This document shows positions 1 to 7,350 of a DNA stretch of 8,557 bases, piece by piece. The notes under the pieces are model-generated. The model saw only the letters and a program-made list of their open reading frames with translations. It made no database searches and was not told where the DNA came from. The translations under genes were made by a program, and so were the position numbers. How positions within the stretch are numbered: the first letter of the stretch is position 1; each line of letters opens with the position of its first letter. This DNA is from Lentisphaeria bacterium UBA1829 (GTDB lineage Bacteria > Verrucomicrobiota > Lentisphaeria > Victivallales > UBA1829): assembly GCA_002338895.1 (NCBI GenBank), contig DDJH01000250.1, positions 1 to 8,557 on the forward strand. Reading direction: 5' to 3'.

Positions 1-13
1 CCAGCAGGAAAAC

Positions 14-42
14 TTGATTTTCTCCGGGAAAAGAGATAAAAT
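14..42 (+). promoter_or_regulatory. Probable sigma-70 promoter for rarA-uvrC
   Basis: A TTGATT box at 14-19 and a TAAAAT box at 37-42 are separated by exactly 17 bases, close to the bacterial housekeeping consensus (TTGACA, 17, TATAAT). Transcription would begin near position 49, giving a leader of about 70 bases before the rarA start at 117. The position just ahead of the first plus-strand gene supports the call. It rests on sequence match only. Confidence 0.6.
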
Positions 43-83
43 ACCGAATGAAAAACAGACTGCCGCACGCGGGAAACAGAAAC

Positions 84-99
84 CCGGTCCGGTGACCGG
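84..99 (+). promoter_or_regulatory. Small hairpin in the rarA leader, next to the ribosome binding site
   Basis: CCGGTC at 84-89 and GACCGG at 94-99 form a perfect six-base-pair stem with a four-base loop. The stem ends one base before the purine-rich ribosome binding region (AGGAAG at 101-106, GAGGAG at 108-113). In the transcript it could stabilise the leader or affect ribosome access. It has no T tract, so it is not a terminator. A regulatory role is a guess, since a stem this short can arise by chance. Confidence 0.25.
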
Positions 100-116
100 C
101 AGGAAGCGAGGAGACC

Positions 117-1424
117 ATGGAAGAGGGACTGTTCTCTCAATTGACCGATCGTCCGCTGGCGGACAGACTCCGCCCGGAAACCCTGGATGACATTGTCGGC
201 CAGGAGGAACTGATCGGTCCGGACGGCCCCATCCGCAAAATGCTGGAAACAAAGAAAATTTCCAGCTTCATTCTCTGGGGTCCGCCGGGATGCGGGAAAA
301 CGACGATCGCACGCCTGATGGCAAACGGAACCGATATGCGCTTTGTCGCTCTTTCCGCGGTCTTTTCCGGAATCGCCGATCTGCGCAAGGCGTTCGACGA
401 GGCGGAAAAAAGACGGCTCTACGGAGAGCGGACCCTGCTGTTCGTCGACGAGATCCACCGCTTCAACCGCGCCCAGCAGGACGGATTCCTCCCGTTCGTG
501 GAGAACGGAACCGTGACCCTGGTCGGCGCGACAACGGAGAATCCCTCTTTTGAACTGAACAGCGCGCTGCTCTCCCGCTGTAAGGTCTTTGTCATGAAAC
601 CGCTGGATCGGAATGCGCTCCGCCGGATTGTCGAACGGGCGGAAACGCTGGTCGGCCGCAAACTCCCCGTCGATCCCGAAGCAGAGGAAATGCTGCTCGA
701 ACTGGCGGACGGCGACGGCCGCTACCTGATCAATCTGATCGAAAGCATCTACGATCTTGCTCCGCGCGACGGCCGGCTCGACCGGAACAGTCTTGAAAAA
801 ATCGTTCAGCATCGCGCGCCGATCTACGACAAGGACCGTGAAGGCCACTACAATCTGATCAGCGCGCTGCACAAATCCCTGCGCGGTTCGGATACCGACG
901 CCGCGCTCTACTGGGCCGCCCGGATGCTGGAAGGCGGAGAGGATCCTCTCTACCTGCTGCGCCGCTTGACCCGCTTTGCGATGGAGGACGTGAGTCTCGC
1001 CGATCCGCAGGCCCTGCCGATGGCGATTGCCGCGTGGGACGCCTATGAGAGGCTCGGATCGCCGGAGGGGGATCTCGCTCTGGCCGAACTGATCATCTAT
1101 CTGGGAACTGCTCCGAAGTCGAACAGCGCGGAGACCGCGTGGAACAAAGCGAGAAAGGCGGCCTCCGAGTATGCGTCGCTGACTCCTCCCGCGCATATCC
1201 TGAATGCTCCGACCAGGCTGATGAAGGAGATCGGATACGGAAAGGGGTATGTTTACGATCACGACACTCCGGAGGCGTTTTCGGGTCAGAACTATTTCCC
1301 GGACTCCATGCCCCGCATCCGGTTCTACAATCCGCCGGAGCGCGGGTTTGAACGCGAGATTCTGCGGCGCCTCCGCTACTGGGATCGTCTCCGGGCGGAG
1401 AAACAGAAGAAGGCCGGTGACTGA
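117..1424 (+). CDS. rarA: Replication-associated recombination protein A (RarA/MgsA), AAA+ ATPase
   Basis: RarA is a cytoplasmic clamp-loader-like ATPase that acts at stalled replication forks and single-strand/double-strand DNA junctions, and it belongs with the eukaryotic Mgs1/WRNIP1 family. The 435 residues match the usual length (E. coli about 447). Visible elements are the Walker A motif GPPGCGKTT at 55-63, the Walker B motif [11 protein letters not shown] at 107-117, and the sensor-1 stretch [20 protein letters not shown] at 136-155, whose R154 is the likely arginine finger. The C-terminal half carries the family's tetramerisation region, recognisable from [16 protein letters not shown], then [15 protein letters not shown], and later YLGTAPKSN. 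The ATG at 117 lies just after GAGGAG (108-113) and AGGAAG (101-106). The gene is probably driven by the promoter at 14-42. Its TGA shares one base with the uvrC start, so the two are likely translationally coupled. The family assignment is firm; the exact cellular role is inferred from homologues. Confidence 0.96.
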   Translation: MEEGLFSQLTDRPLADRLRPETLDDIVGQEELIGPDGPIRKMLETKKISSFILWGPPGCGKTTIARLMANGTDMRFVALSAVFSGIADLRKAFDEAEKRRLYGERTLLFVDEIHRFNRAQQDGFLPFVENGTVTLVGATTENPSFELNSALLSRCKVFVMKPLDRNALRRIVERAETLVGRKLPVDPEAEEMLLELADGDGRYLINLIESIYDLAPRDGRLDRNSLEKIVQHRAPIYDKDREGHYNLISALHKSLRGSDTDAALYWAARMLEGGEDPLYLLRRLTRFAMEDVSLADPQALPMAIAAWDAYERLGSPEGDLALAELIIYLGTAPKSNSAETAWNKARKAASEYASLTPPAHILNAPTRLMKEIGYGKGYVYDHDTPEAFSGQNYFPDSMPRIRFYNPPERGFEREILRRLRYWDRLRAEKQKKAGD

Positions 1425-2881
1425 TGGCGCGCTCGGATTTCCGTCCCGGGGATATTCCGGCCAGGCCGGGGGTTTATGTGTATCGCGACCGGTTCGGAAC
1501 GGTGATTTATGTGGGGAAGGCGTCGAATCTGCGGCGGCGCATGTCGCACTATTTTCAGCCGTCGCAGGCGCGGAGGGCGGATCCGAAGCTGCGCTCCCTG
1601 ATCCATTCGATCGACCGATGGGAGATCTTTCCGGTGAAAAGCGAGGACGAGGCGCTGATTCTGGAGTCCCGCTTCATCAAGGAGTATGCGCCGCACTACA
1701 ATATCCTGCTCCGGGACGACAAACGCTATCCGATGCTGAAAATCGATCGGAACGAACGGTTCCCGCGCGTGCGTCTGACCCGGCTCCGGAAGAAGGATTC
1801 GTGTCTTTATTTCGGTCCGTTTCCGCACGGGAGCGCCATGCGCCGTCTGGCCGAGTATCTGACCCGGCGGTTCGGTCTGCGCTCCTGCAAGGCGGAATCT
1901 CCCGGAGAGGAGGAGTTCCGGCACTGTCTGGCCGGGACGGTCCGCGACTGCTGCCGGCCCTGCGTGGGCGGCGTGACGGAGGAGGAGTACCGGGAGAGGG
2001 TCGACCGCGTGGTCGCGGTGCTGAACGGTGAGATCCGCGAGGTCGCCGAGGAGCTCCGGCAGAAAATGGCAAAAGCCGCCGCGGAAAAGGCGTTTGAAAA
2101 GGCGGCCGCCTTCCGCGATATTCTGGGAAATCTGCAGTCGCTGGTCCGGACGCGCTCGTTCGAACACGCCGAGCTGCCGAATGAGGCGGGGATGGAGGCC
2201 GTGGCGGATCTGCAGAAGGCGCTGCGGCTGCCGAATGTGCCGCATGTGATTGTCGGTTTCGATATTTCCAATCTGGGGACAACCTTCGCGGTCGCGAGTC
2301 TGGTCTGCTTCCGGGAGGGACGCCCCGACAAGGCGTCGTATCGGCGTTTCCGGATCAAAACCGTCGAAGGACAGAACGACTTCGCAATGATGAACGAGGT
2401 GGTCAAACGCTACTTCTCCCGTCTGCTCCGCGAACAGCGTCCGCTTCCCGATCTCCTGATGGTGGACGGCGGAAAAGGACAGCTGCATCTGGCGCTCGAC
2501 GCGCTGATCTCCATCGACTGTCCGCCGTTTCCGGTCGTCGGGCTGGCGAAACGGAACGAGGAGATCTTTCTCCCCGGCCGCAGCGAGCCGGTCGTCCTGG
2601 ACCGGAACCGTCCCGCCCTGAAGGTCCTGCAGGCCCTGCGCGACGAGGCACACCGCTTCGCCGTCTCCTACAACCGTCAGCTCCGACTCAAACGGATCGC
2701 CGAATCCCTGCTCGATGAGATCCCCGGACTGGGCGAGGTCCGCCGAAATGCCCTCCTGAAGGCCTTCGGTTCCGTCGCGATGATCCACAAAGCCTCCCCC
2801 CGCGAGATCGCCGACCGCGTTTCCGGAATCGGTCCCGAATTCGCCGAAACCATTCACGAATTTCTGCGGACGCACCGCTGA
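1424..2881 (+). CDS. uvrC: UvrABC excinuclease subunit C, unusually short form
   Basis: UvrC makes both incisions around damaged DNA in nucleotide excision repair after UvrA and UvrB load. An N-terminal GIY-YIG nuclease shows GVYVY at 16-20, YVG at 29-31, conserved arginines at 37-39 and the probable metal-binding E81. Cysteines 156, 168, 176 and 180 have the same spacing (12, 8, 4) as the iron-sulfur cysteines reported in E. coli UvrC. A UVR motif that binds UvrB spans about 205-240. The RNase H-like second nuclease shows FDISN (D280), MVDGGKGQL (D348) and DEAHRF (H410), a complete DDH triad. Two helix-hairpin-helix motifs fill about 430-485. At 485 residues it is about 115 shorter than usual. 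The loss is between the UVR motif and FDISN, where only about 40 residues remain. With every catalytic residue present it is probably functional. The ATG overlaps the rarA stop by one base, with AGAAGAAGG (1405-1413) as a ribosome binding site. No clear plus-strand intrinsic terminator follows. Confidence 0.93.
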   Translation: MARSDFRPGDIPARPGVYVYRDRFGTVIYVGKASNLRRRMSHYFQPSQARRADPKLRSLIHSIDRWEIFPVKSEDEALILESRFIKEYAPHYNILLRDDKRYPMLKIDRNERFPRVRLTRLRKKDSCLYFGPFPHGSAMRRLAEYLTRRFGLRSCKAESPGEEEFRHCLAGTVRDCCRPCVGGVTEEEYRERVDRVVAVLNGEIREVAEELRQKMAKAAAEKAFEKAAAFRDILGNLQSLVRTRSFEHAELPNEAGMEAVADLQKALRLPNVPHVIVGFDISNLGTTFAVASLVCFREGRPDKASYRRFRIKTVEGQNDFAMMNEVVKRYFSRLLREQRPLPDLLMVDGGKGQLHLALDALISIDCPPFPVVGLAKRNEEIFLPGRSEPVVLDRNRPALKVLQALRDEAHRFAVSYNRQLRLKRIAESLLDEIPGLGEVRRNALLKAFGSVAMIHKASPREIADRVSGIGPEFAETIHEFLRTHR

Positions 2882-2934
2882 TTCCGGGAAACAATTCCCC
2901 CGCTTCTCCTGCCGCCTGCTTTTTCCGATCGGAC

Positions 2935-2970
2935 AAAAAAAGAGACGGCAGAAAACTTCCTGCCGCCTCT
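2935..2970 (-). terminator. Intrinsic terminator of fucO
   Basis: Read on the minus strand, GAGGCGGCAG and CTGCCGTCTC form a ten-base-pair stem with one G-U wobble and an eight-base loop. Seven T residues follow (A run at 2935-2941 on the plus strand). It starts about 30 bases after the fucO stop. On the plus strand the same hairpin has an A-C mismatch and no T run, so it should stop fucO transcripts better than uvrC transcripts. Confidence 0.88.
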
Positions 2971-2998
2971 CGTCCAAATAAACGGAAAAGCGATACTC

Positions 2999-4153
2999 TT
3001 AGAACGCATTCCGGTAGATGCCGAGGATATCCTCAACGCTCGTGTCGCGCGGATTTCCGCCCGTGCAGACATCGGCGAAGGACATTTCCGCCAGCGCCGG
3101 CAGATCCTCCTCCTTCACCGAGGGCAGCTCGCGCATCTTCTGCGGAATTCCGACATCGACAGAGAGTTTGCGAACCGCTTCGACCGCCGCTTTGCGCGCC
3201 TCCTCCGTGCTCATGGCATCGACATTTGCAACGCCCATCGCCCGCGCGATTTCGCGGTATTTCTCTCCGGTTGCCGGCGCATTGTACTCCATCACATAGG
3301 GGAGCAGCACCGCGTTGGCAATGCCGTGCGGCGTGTTGTAGAATCCGCCGAGCGAGTGCGCCATCGAGTGGACGATTCCGAGTCCGACGTTGGAGAATCC
3401 CATTCCGGCGATGTACTGCCCGAGCGCCATGCCGTCGCGGCCTTCCGGTGTGTTGTTCACGGCTCCGCGCAGCGAGCGGGAGATGATCTCAATCGCCTTC
3501 AGATGCATCATATCGGTCAGTTCCCAGGCGGCCTTTGTGATGTATCCTTCGATTGCGTGGGTCAGCGCATCCATTCCGGTTGCGGCGGTCAGCCCCTTCG
3601 GCATCGAGGACATCATCTCCGGATCGATCACGGCGAGAAGCGGAATATCGTGCGGATCGACGCAGACAAATTTCCGTTTCTTCTCCTCGTCTGTGATAAC
3701 ATAGTTGATCGTGACCTCCGCCGCGGTTCCGGCCGTGGTCGGAATGGCGATGATCGGAACACACGGCCTGGACGTGGCCGCGCAGCCTTCCAGAGAAACC
3801 ACATCGGCAAACTCCGGATTGTTGATGATGATGCCGATCGCTTTCGAGGTGTCGGTCGGGGAGCCTCCGCCGATCGCAATGAGGTAGTCCGCTCCGGCCG
3901 CCTTGAACGCTTCCACGCCCTGCTTGACAACGTTGACCGAGGGATTGGCCTTCACGTCGCTGAAGATTTCATAGGCAAGACCCGCCTGATCCAGCAGAGA
4001 GGTCACTTTGTCCGCCACATGAAATTTGATGAGATCCTTGTCGGTCACGACAAGCGCTTTTTTGAACCCGCGTCTCTTAATCTCATCCACGATGGCGGAA
4101 ATGGCTCCCGCGCCGAAATAGGAAGTCTGATTCAGAATCATGCGATTGATCAT
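2999..4153 (-). CDS. fucO: Lactaldehyde reductase / 1,2-propanediol oxidoreductase, iron-dependent
   Basis: This cytoplasmic enzyme uses NADH to reduce L-lactaldehyde, the aldolase product of fucose and rhamnose breakdown, to 1,2-propanediol under anaerobic conditions. The 384 residues align almost without gaps to my memory of E. coli FucO (about 383), with long identical blocks such as IPTTAGTAAEVTINYVITDE and KFVCVDPHDIP. The iron ligands appear as D195, H199, H262 and H276, one residue off the E. coli numbering (196, 200, 263, 277). The nucleotide site shows GGGS at 95-98, and D38 matches the aspartate that favours NAD over NADP. The open frame runs 20 codons further upstream to 4213. I chose the ATG at 4153 because AAGGAG lies 9 bases before it and the protein then begins like FucO (MINRMILNQT against MMANRMILNE). 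It is a single-gene unit with its own terminator. No sugar-catabolism genes adjoin it here, so the physiological substrate could be another short aldehyde or alcohol of this dehydrogenase family. Confidence 0.92.
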   Translation of the reverse strand: MINRMILNQTSYFGAGAISAIVDEIKRRGFKKALVVTDKDLIKFHVADKVTSLLDQAGLAYEIFSDVKANPSVNVVKQGVEAFKAAGADYLIAIGGGSPTDTSKAIGIIINNPEFADVVSLEGCAATSRPCVPIIAIPTTAGTAAEVTINYVITDEEKKRKFVCVDPHDIPLLAVIDPEMMSSMPKGLTAATGMDALTHAIEGYITKAAWELTDMMHLKAIEIISRSLRGAVNNTPEGRDGMALGQYIAGMGFSNVGLGIVHSMAHSLGGFYNTPHGIANAVLLPYVMEYNAPATGEKYREIARAMGVANVDAMSTEEARKAAVEAVRKLSVDVGIPQKMRELPSVKEEDLPALAEMSFADVCTGGNPRDTSVEDILGIYRNAF

Positions 4154-4162
4154 TTCTACGAA

Positions 4163-4168
4163 CTCCTT
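4163..4168 (-). promoter_or_regulatory. Ribosome binding site that fixes the fucO start
   Basis: On the minus strand AAGGAG occurs 9 bases before the ATG at 4153, an ideal Shine-Dalgarno placement. The alternative upstream ATG at 4213 has no comparable site, so this decides the start in favour of 4153. Confidence 0.85.
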
Positions 4169-4235
4169 CTGCCTCAATATCGTTGTTTTGTTTCTTTGCG
4201 TAAAGAACCGCATCCGGTTTAGATGGAATTGTGTA

Positions 4236-4263
4236 AAAGTAGCACCGGATTTCGGAATTTCAA
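4236..4263 (-). promoter_or_regulatory. Candidate fucO promoter with an inverted repeat
   Basis: On the minus strand TTGAAA (4258-4263) is followed after 16 bases by TACTTT (4236-4241). The -35 box is good and the -10 box is weak. A seven-base inverted repeat, ATCCGGT at 4212-4218 and ACCGGAT at 4244-4250 on the plus strand, places one arm inside the promoter spacer and the other just downstream of the predicted start of transcription. That arrangement could be an operator, but it could also be chance. Confidence 0.35.
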
Positions 4264-4418
4264 GTTATCGGCATGAAGGTTTAACGGAGAAATCGGACGG
4301 GGCTTGCCGCCATTCGGATTTTCTGTTCCGCTTCCGCGTATGTCGGATGGATCGGACTCCTGGCGGAGGAATCGCGGATGGATGCGCAGTCCGTCGTTTT
4401 CCGCATGGAGCCGGAGAG

Positions 4419-4448
4419 AAAAAAAGGCGTCCGGAAGAACCGGACGCC
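4419..4448 (-). terminator. Intrinsic terminator of the paaK-leuS transcript
   Basis: Read on the minus strand, GGCGTCCGG and CCGGACGCC form a perfect nine-base-pair, GC-rich stem around a five-base loop (TTCTT). Seven T residues follow (A run at 4419-4425 on the plus strand). It begins about 27 bases after the leuS stop. It is the strongest terminator in the window and separates leuS from fucO transcription. Confidence 0.93.
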
Positions 4449-4475
4449 TGTCGTTTCGGGAGAATTTCCGGCCTT

Positions 4476-7040
4476 TTATTTTACGACCAGATTCACAATC
4501 CGTTTCGGCACGCAGATCGCTTTGACGAGCTGTTTGCCTTCGATGGCTTTCTGCACCTGCGGATTGGCGAGGGCGAGTTCGCGCATCGTATCCGGATCGG
4601 CGCTGGTCGGCATCATCATGCGGACGCGCGGTTTGCCCTGAACCTGGACCATGATTTCGATCTCATCCTCTTTGAGTTTGGACTCATCGAATTCGGGCCA
4701 CGGGGCCAGGGAGAGGGGGGCCTCATGACCGAGGATCTCCCACATCTCCTCCGCGATGTGCGGGGCGTACGGACAGAGCAGTTTCGCGTAGATTTCCGCG
4801 GCCTCCCGGGGCATTTTCTCCAGTTTGGAGAACTCGTTGAGGAAGATCATCATCTGGCTGATCGCGGTGTTGAAGTTCAGCGTTTCGGTGTCCTCCGTGA
4901 CTTTCCGGATTGTGGCGTGCAGGAGTTTCTCCTGTGCGGGAGTGAGAGGAATGTCCGCAATTTCCGTCTGCGCGATCATCCGCCAGGAGCGTTTCAGGAA
5001 GCGGAAGACCCCTTCCACACCCTGGGTGCTCCACGGCTTCACCGCCTGAAGGGGACCCATGAACATCTCATAAAGACGCATGGCGTCCGCTCCGTAGTCC
5101 CGGATGACGTCGTCCGGGTTGACCACGTTCTTCAGCGATTTCGACATTTTCGCGGGGAACTCCGTCAGTTTTTCCCCGGTCTCCTTGTGAACGGGTCCGT
5201 TCTCCCCCTTGACGACCTTGTCCATCGGGACCAGTGCGCCGCGGGAATCCTTGTAGGAGATTCCGAGAATCATTCCTTGATTGATCAGCTTGTGGAACGG
5301 CTCCGGCGTGGAGACCGCCCCGATGTCGTACAGCACCTTGTGCCAGAACCGGGCATACAGAAGATGGAGAACCGCATGCTCGGCCCCGCCGACATAGAGA
5401 TCGACCGGCATCCAGTACTTCTCCTTTTCCGGATCGACAAACTGCTTGTCGTTATCCGGATCCAGATAGCGCAGATAGTACCAGCAGGAACCCGCCCACT
5501 GCGGCATTGTGTTCGTTTCGCGGCGGCCCTTCATACCGGTGACGGGATCGGTGTAGTCGAGCCACTCCTTGGCGTTCGCAAGCGGAGATTCGCCGGTGCC
5601 CGCCGGTTTGAAATCGTCCAGAGGAGGAAGCGTGACCGGAAGATCCTTTTCGTCCACCAGACGGATGGAGCCGTCCTCCATGTGAATGACCGGGAACGGT
5701 TCGCCCCAGTAGCGCTGACGGCTGAACAGCCAGTCGCGGAGTTTGTAGTTGACCGTGCGTTTGCCGGCGTTCCGTTTCGAGAGCCAGTCGATCGTGGCCT
5801 GCTTCGCCTCCTTGACGTGCATGCCGTTGAGGACGAGTCCCTGATCGTTGGCGGAGTTGAAGCTGACGCCGTCGCCGGTCCAGCAGACTTTCCCGGCGAG
5901 AATGTCATCCATCCGGAGTCCGGCCGCCTTGGCGTCCGCTTCGGACGGCTCGATGATGCAGCGGATCGGAAGATGGAATTTGACGGCGAAATCGAAGTCG
6001 CGGGTGTCGTGCGCCGGAACCGCCATGATCGCTCCGGTTCCGTAGGAGGAGAGAACGTAGTCGGAGATCCAGACCGGCAGTTTCTCCCCGTTGACGGGAT
6101 TGACCGCATAGGCTCCGGTGAAGGCTCCGGTTTTGTCCTTGTTGAGATCGGTGCGCTCCAGATCGCTTTTGAGCGCGGCTTTCCGCTGGTATTCCCGGAC
6201 CGTCTCGCGCTGTTCCGGTGTGGTGATGGCATCGACCAGTTCGTGTTCCGGAGAGAGGACCAGATAGGTGGCGCCGAACAGCGTGTCGGGCCGGGTTGTG
6301 AAGACCGTGACCTGCTTCTCCGTCCCGTCGATATGGAACACCACTTCGGCTCCTTCGGATTTCCCGATCCAGTTGCGCTGCATCTCCTTGATGCCTTCCG
6401 GCCAGTCGAGCTGGTCGAGATCGGCGAGAAGACGTTCCGCATAGGCGGTGATCTTGAGCATCCACTGCTTCATCGGCTTGCGGATGACAGGGTGATTGCC
6501 GCGTTCGCTCCGGCCGTCGATGACCTCCTCGTTCGCAAGCACGGTGCCCAGCGCGGGACACCAGTTCACGGGAACTTCGTCGATATAGGCCAGTCCCTTC
6601 TTGTAGAGCTGAAGGAAGATCCACTGCGTCCAGCGGTAGTATTTCTCATCGGTGGTGTTGATTTCGCGGTCCCAGTCGTAGCTGAAGCCGAGGGACTGAA
6701 TCTGGCGTTTGAAGGTCGCGATATTCTTTTTGGTCGTGATGGCGGGATGGGTTCCCGTCTCCACGGCGTACTGTTCCGCGGGAAGGCCGAATGCGTCCCA
6801 GCCCATCGGGTGGAGCACATTGTATCCGCGCATCCGTTTGTAGCGGCAGAAAATGTCGGTGGCCGTGTATCCCTCCGGATGCCCCACGTGGAGACCCGCC
6901 CCGCTGGGATAGGGAAACATGTCCAGCACATAGAGCTTTTCCTTTCCCGGAATTTCGGTTGCCTTGAAGGTCTTGTGATCGGCCCAGTATTTCTGCCATT
7001 TCTTTTCGATGGCGGAAAAATCGTATTCTCTGTTTTCCAT
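4476..7040 (-). CDS. leuS: Leucine--tRNA ligase (leucyl-tRNA synthetase)
   Basis: This cytoplasmic class I synthetase attaches leucine to tRNA-Leu and edits mischarged tRNA. The 854 residues match the bacterial length (E. coli 860). The HIGH motif appears as HVGH at 51-54 after [10 protein letters not shown], and KMSKS at 631-635. The editing (CP1) domain occupies roughly 220-420, with the threonine-rich [16 protein letters not shown] at 245-260 and the aspartate region [19 protein letters not shown] at 335-353; both editing signatures look intact. The C-terminal anticodon-binding and tail domains are complete, ending in the usual basic KRIVNLVVK. The ATG at 7040 has AGGAAGGA 7 bases ahead. 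Only 3 bases separate it from the stop of the preceding small membrane protein gene, so it is probably the last gene of an operon with paaK. There is no room for a T-box or other leader regulator directly before leuS. No key residue is missing. Confidence 0.98.
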   Translation of the reverse strand: MENREYDFSAIEKKWQKYWADHKTFKATEIPGKEKLYVLDMFPYPSGAGLHVGHPEGYTATDIFCRYKRMRGYNVLHPMGWDAFGLPAEQYAVETGTHPAITTKKNIATFKRQIQSLGFSYDWDREINTTDEKYYRWTQWIFLQLYKKGLAYIDEVPVNWCPALGTVLANEEVIDGRSERGNHPVIRKPMKQWMLKITAYAERLLADLDQLDWPEGIKEMQRNWIGKSEGAEVVFHIDGTEKQVTVFTTRPDTLFGATYLVLSPEHELVDAITTPEQRETVREYQRKAALKSDLERTDLNKDKTGAFTGAYAVNPVNGEKLPVWISDYVLSSYGTGAIMAVPAHDTRDFDFAVKFHLPIRCIIEPSEADAKAAGLRMDDILAGKVCWTGDGVSFNSANDQGLVLNGMHVKEAKQATIDWLSKRNAGKRTVNYKLRDWLFSRQRYWGEPFPVIHMEDGSIRLVDEKDLPVTLPPLDDFKPAGTGESPLANAKEWLDYTDPVTGMKGRRETNTMPQWAGSCWYYLRYLDPDNDKQFVDPEKEKYWMPVDLYVGGAEHAVLHLLYARFWHKVLYDIGAVSTPEPFHKLINQGMILGISYKDSRGALVPMDKVVKGENGPVHKETGEKLTEFPAKMSKSLKNVVNPDDVIRDYGADAMRLYEMFMGPLQAVKPWSTQGVEGVFRFLKRSWRMIAQTEIADIPLTPAQEKLLHATIRKVTEDTETLNFNTAISQMMIFLNEFSKLEKMPREAAEIYAKLLCPYAPHIAEEMWEILGHEAPLSLAPWPEFDESKLKEDEIEIMVQVQGKPRVRMMMPTSADPDTMRELALANPQVQKAIEGKQLVKAICVPKRIVNLVVK

Positions 7041-7043
7041 GGT

Positions 7044-7340
7044 TCAATCCTTCCTGTGGTTCAGTTCCTGTATCCGTTTTGCCAGTTTGACGATGACGCT
7101 CTTGTAGTGGAGCAGCGCCCGGGCGTACGCAAGTTTTTCCGCCAGCGTGAGCAGCACATAGAGCATGGCGCAGATCGTGACGGTCCAGACACTCCCCGTC
7201 GCCGCCGCAAGGCCGGAGAACAGCAGACAGAAAAGAAGCGCGGTCCCTGTCGCCGCCCGGCGGTACCGGCGGACAACGGCTGTGTCGCCGCTGCGCCCGA
7301 GCACCTTCTCTTCCTGCGCTGTGAATTCAATCCGGTCCAT
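7044..7340 (-). CDS. Small two-helix membrane protein of unknown function
   Basis: I do not recognise this 98-residue protein. Residues 1-28 are charged and soluble, ending in a basic stretch (VVRRYRRAA). Two hydrophobic segments follow, at about 29-47 and 51-68, separated only by a short turn (ATGS). The C-terminal 28 residues are a basic helix with K80, K85, K88 and R89. By the positive-inside rule both ends should face the cytoplasm, with the two helices forming a hairpin in the inner membrane. There is no signal peptide, cysteine pair or catalytic motif. The open frame extends upstream to 7436, but that would overlap paaK by 86 bases, so I chose the ATG at 7340. It has only a weak ribosome binding site and may rely on coupling to the paaK stop, 10 bases upstream. 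The leuS start lies 3 bases after its stop. The tight packing supports a real, co-transcribed gene; its function is unknown. Confidence 0.72.
   Translation of the reverse strand: MDRIEFTAQEEKVLGRSGDTAVVRRYRRAATGTALLFCLLFSGLAAATGSVWTVTICAMLYVLLTLAEKLAYARALLHYKSVIVKLAKRIQELNHRKD
7048..7055 (-). promoter_or_regulatory. Ribosome binding site of leuS inside the preceding gene
   Basis: AGGAAGGA on the minus strand lies 7 bases before the leuS ATG and within the last codons of the 98-residue membrane protein gene. It confirms the leuS start at 7040. Ribosomes translating the small gene would pass directly over it, consistent with coupled translation. Confidence 0.85.
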
Positions 7341-7350
7341 TTCCGTTTTC

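Larger units (their letters stand above)
4154..4475. other. Intergenic region between leuS and fucO
   Basis: This 322-base gap holds, from right to left on the minus strand, the leuS terminator (4419-4448), about 155 bases with nothing I recognise (4264-4418), the candidate fucO promoter (4236-4263), a leader of roughly 75 bases and the fucO ribosome binding site. I see no tRNA, riboswitch, tandem repeat or convincing small gene. Open frames crossing it on the plus strand are extensions of antisense frames and lack support. Confidence 0.7.

Noticed and set aside
48..95. A possible 15-codon leader peptide before rarA
   Set aside because: No ribosome binding site precedes it, its ATG falls almost at the predicted start of transcription, and it has no run of regulatory codons.
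1249..2031. A 260-codon open frame on the plus strand across the rarA-uvrC junction
   Set aside because: It is in a different frame from two confidently identified genes and has low-complexity Arg/Gly/Ala-rich sequence typical of an out-of-frame read.
1376..2977. A 533-codon open frame on the minus strand, opposite uvrC
   Set aside because: It is a shadow of uvrC. The plus strand has all UvrC motifs, while this frame crosses the end of rarA and has no family signature.
4154..4213. A 20-codon N-terminal extension of fucO
   Set aside because: The extra residues do not match FucO, and the Shine-Dalgarno sequence at 4163-4168 lies inside the extension, serving the ATG at 4153.
3326..4222. A 298-codon open frame on the plus strand, opposite fucO
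   Set aside because: It is a shadow of fucO, whose iron ligands, nucleotide site, ribosome binding site and terminator all lie on the minus strand.
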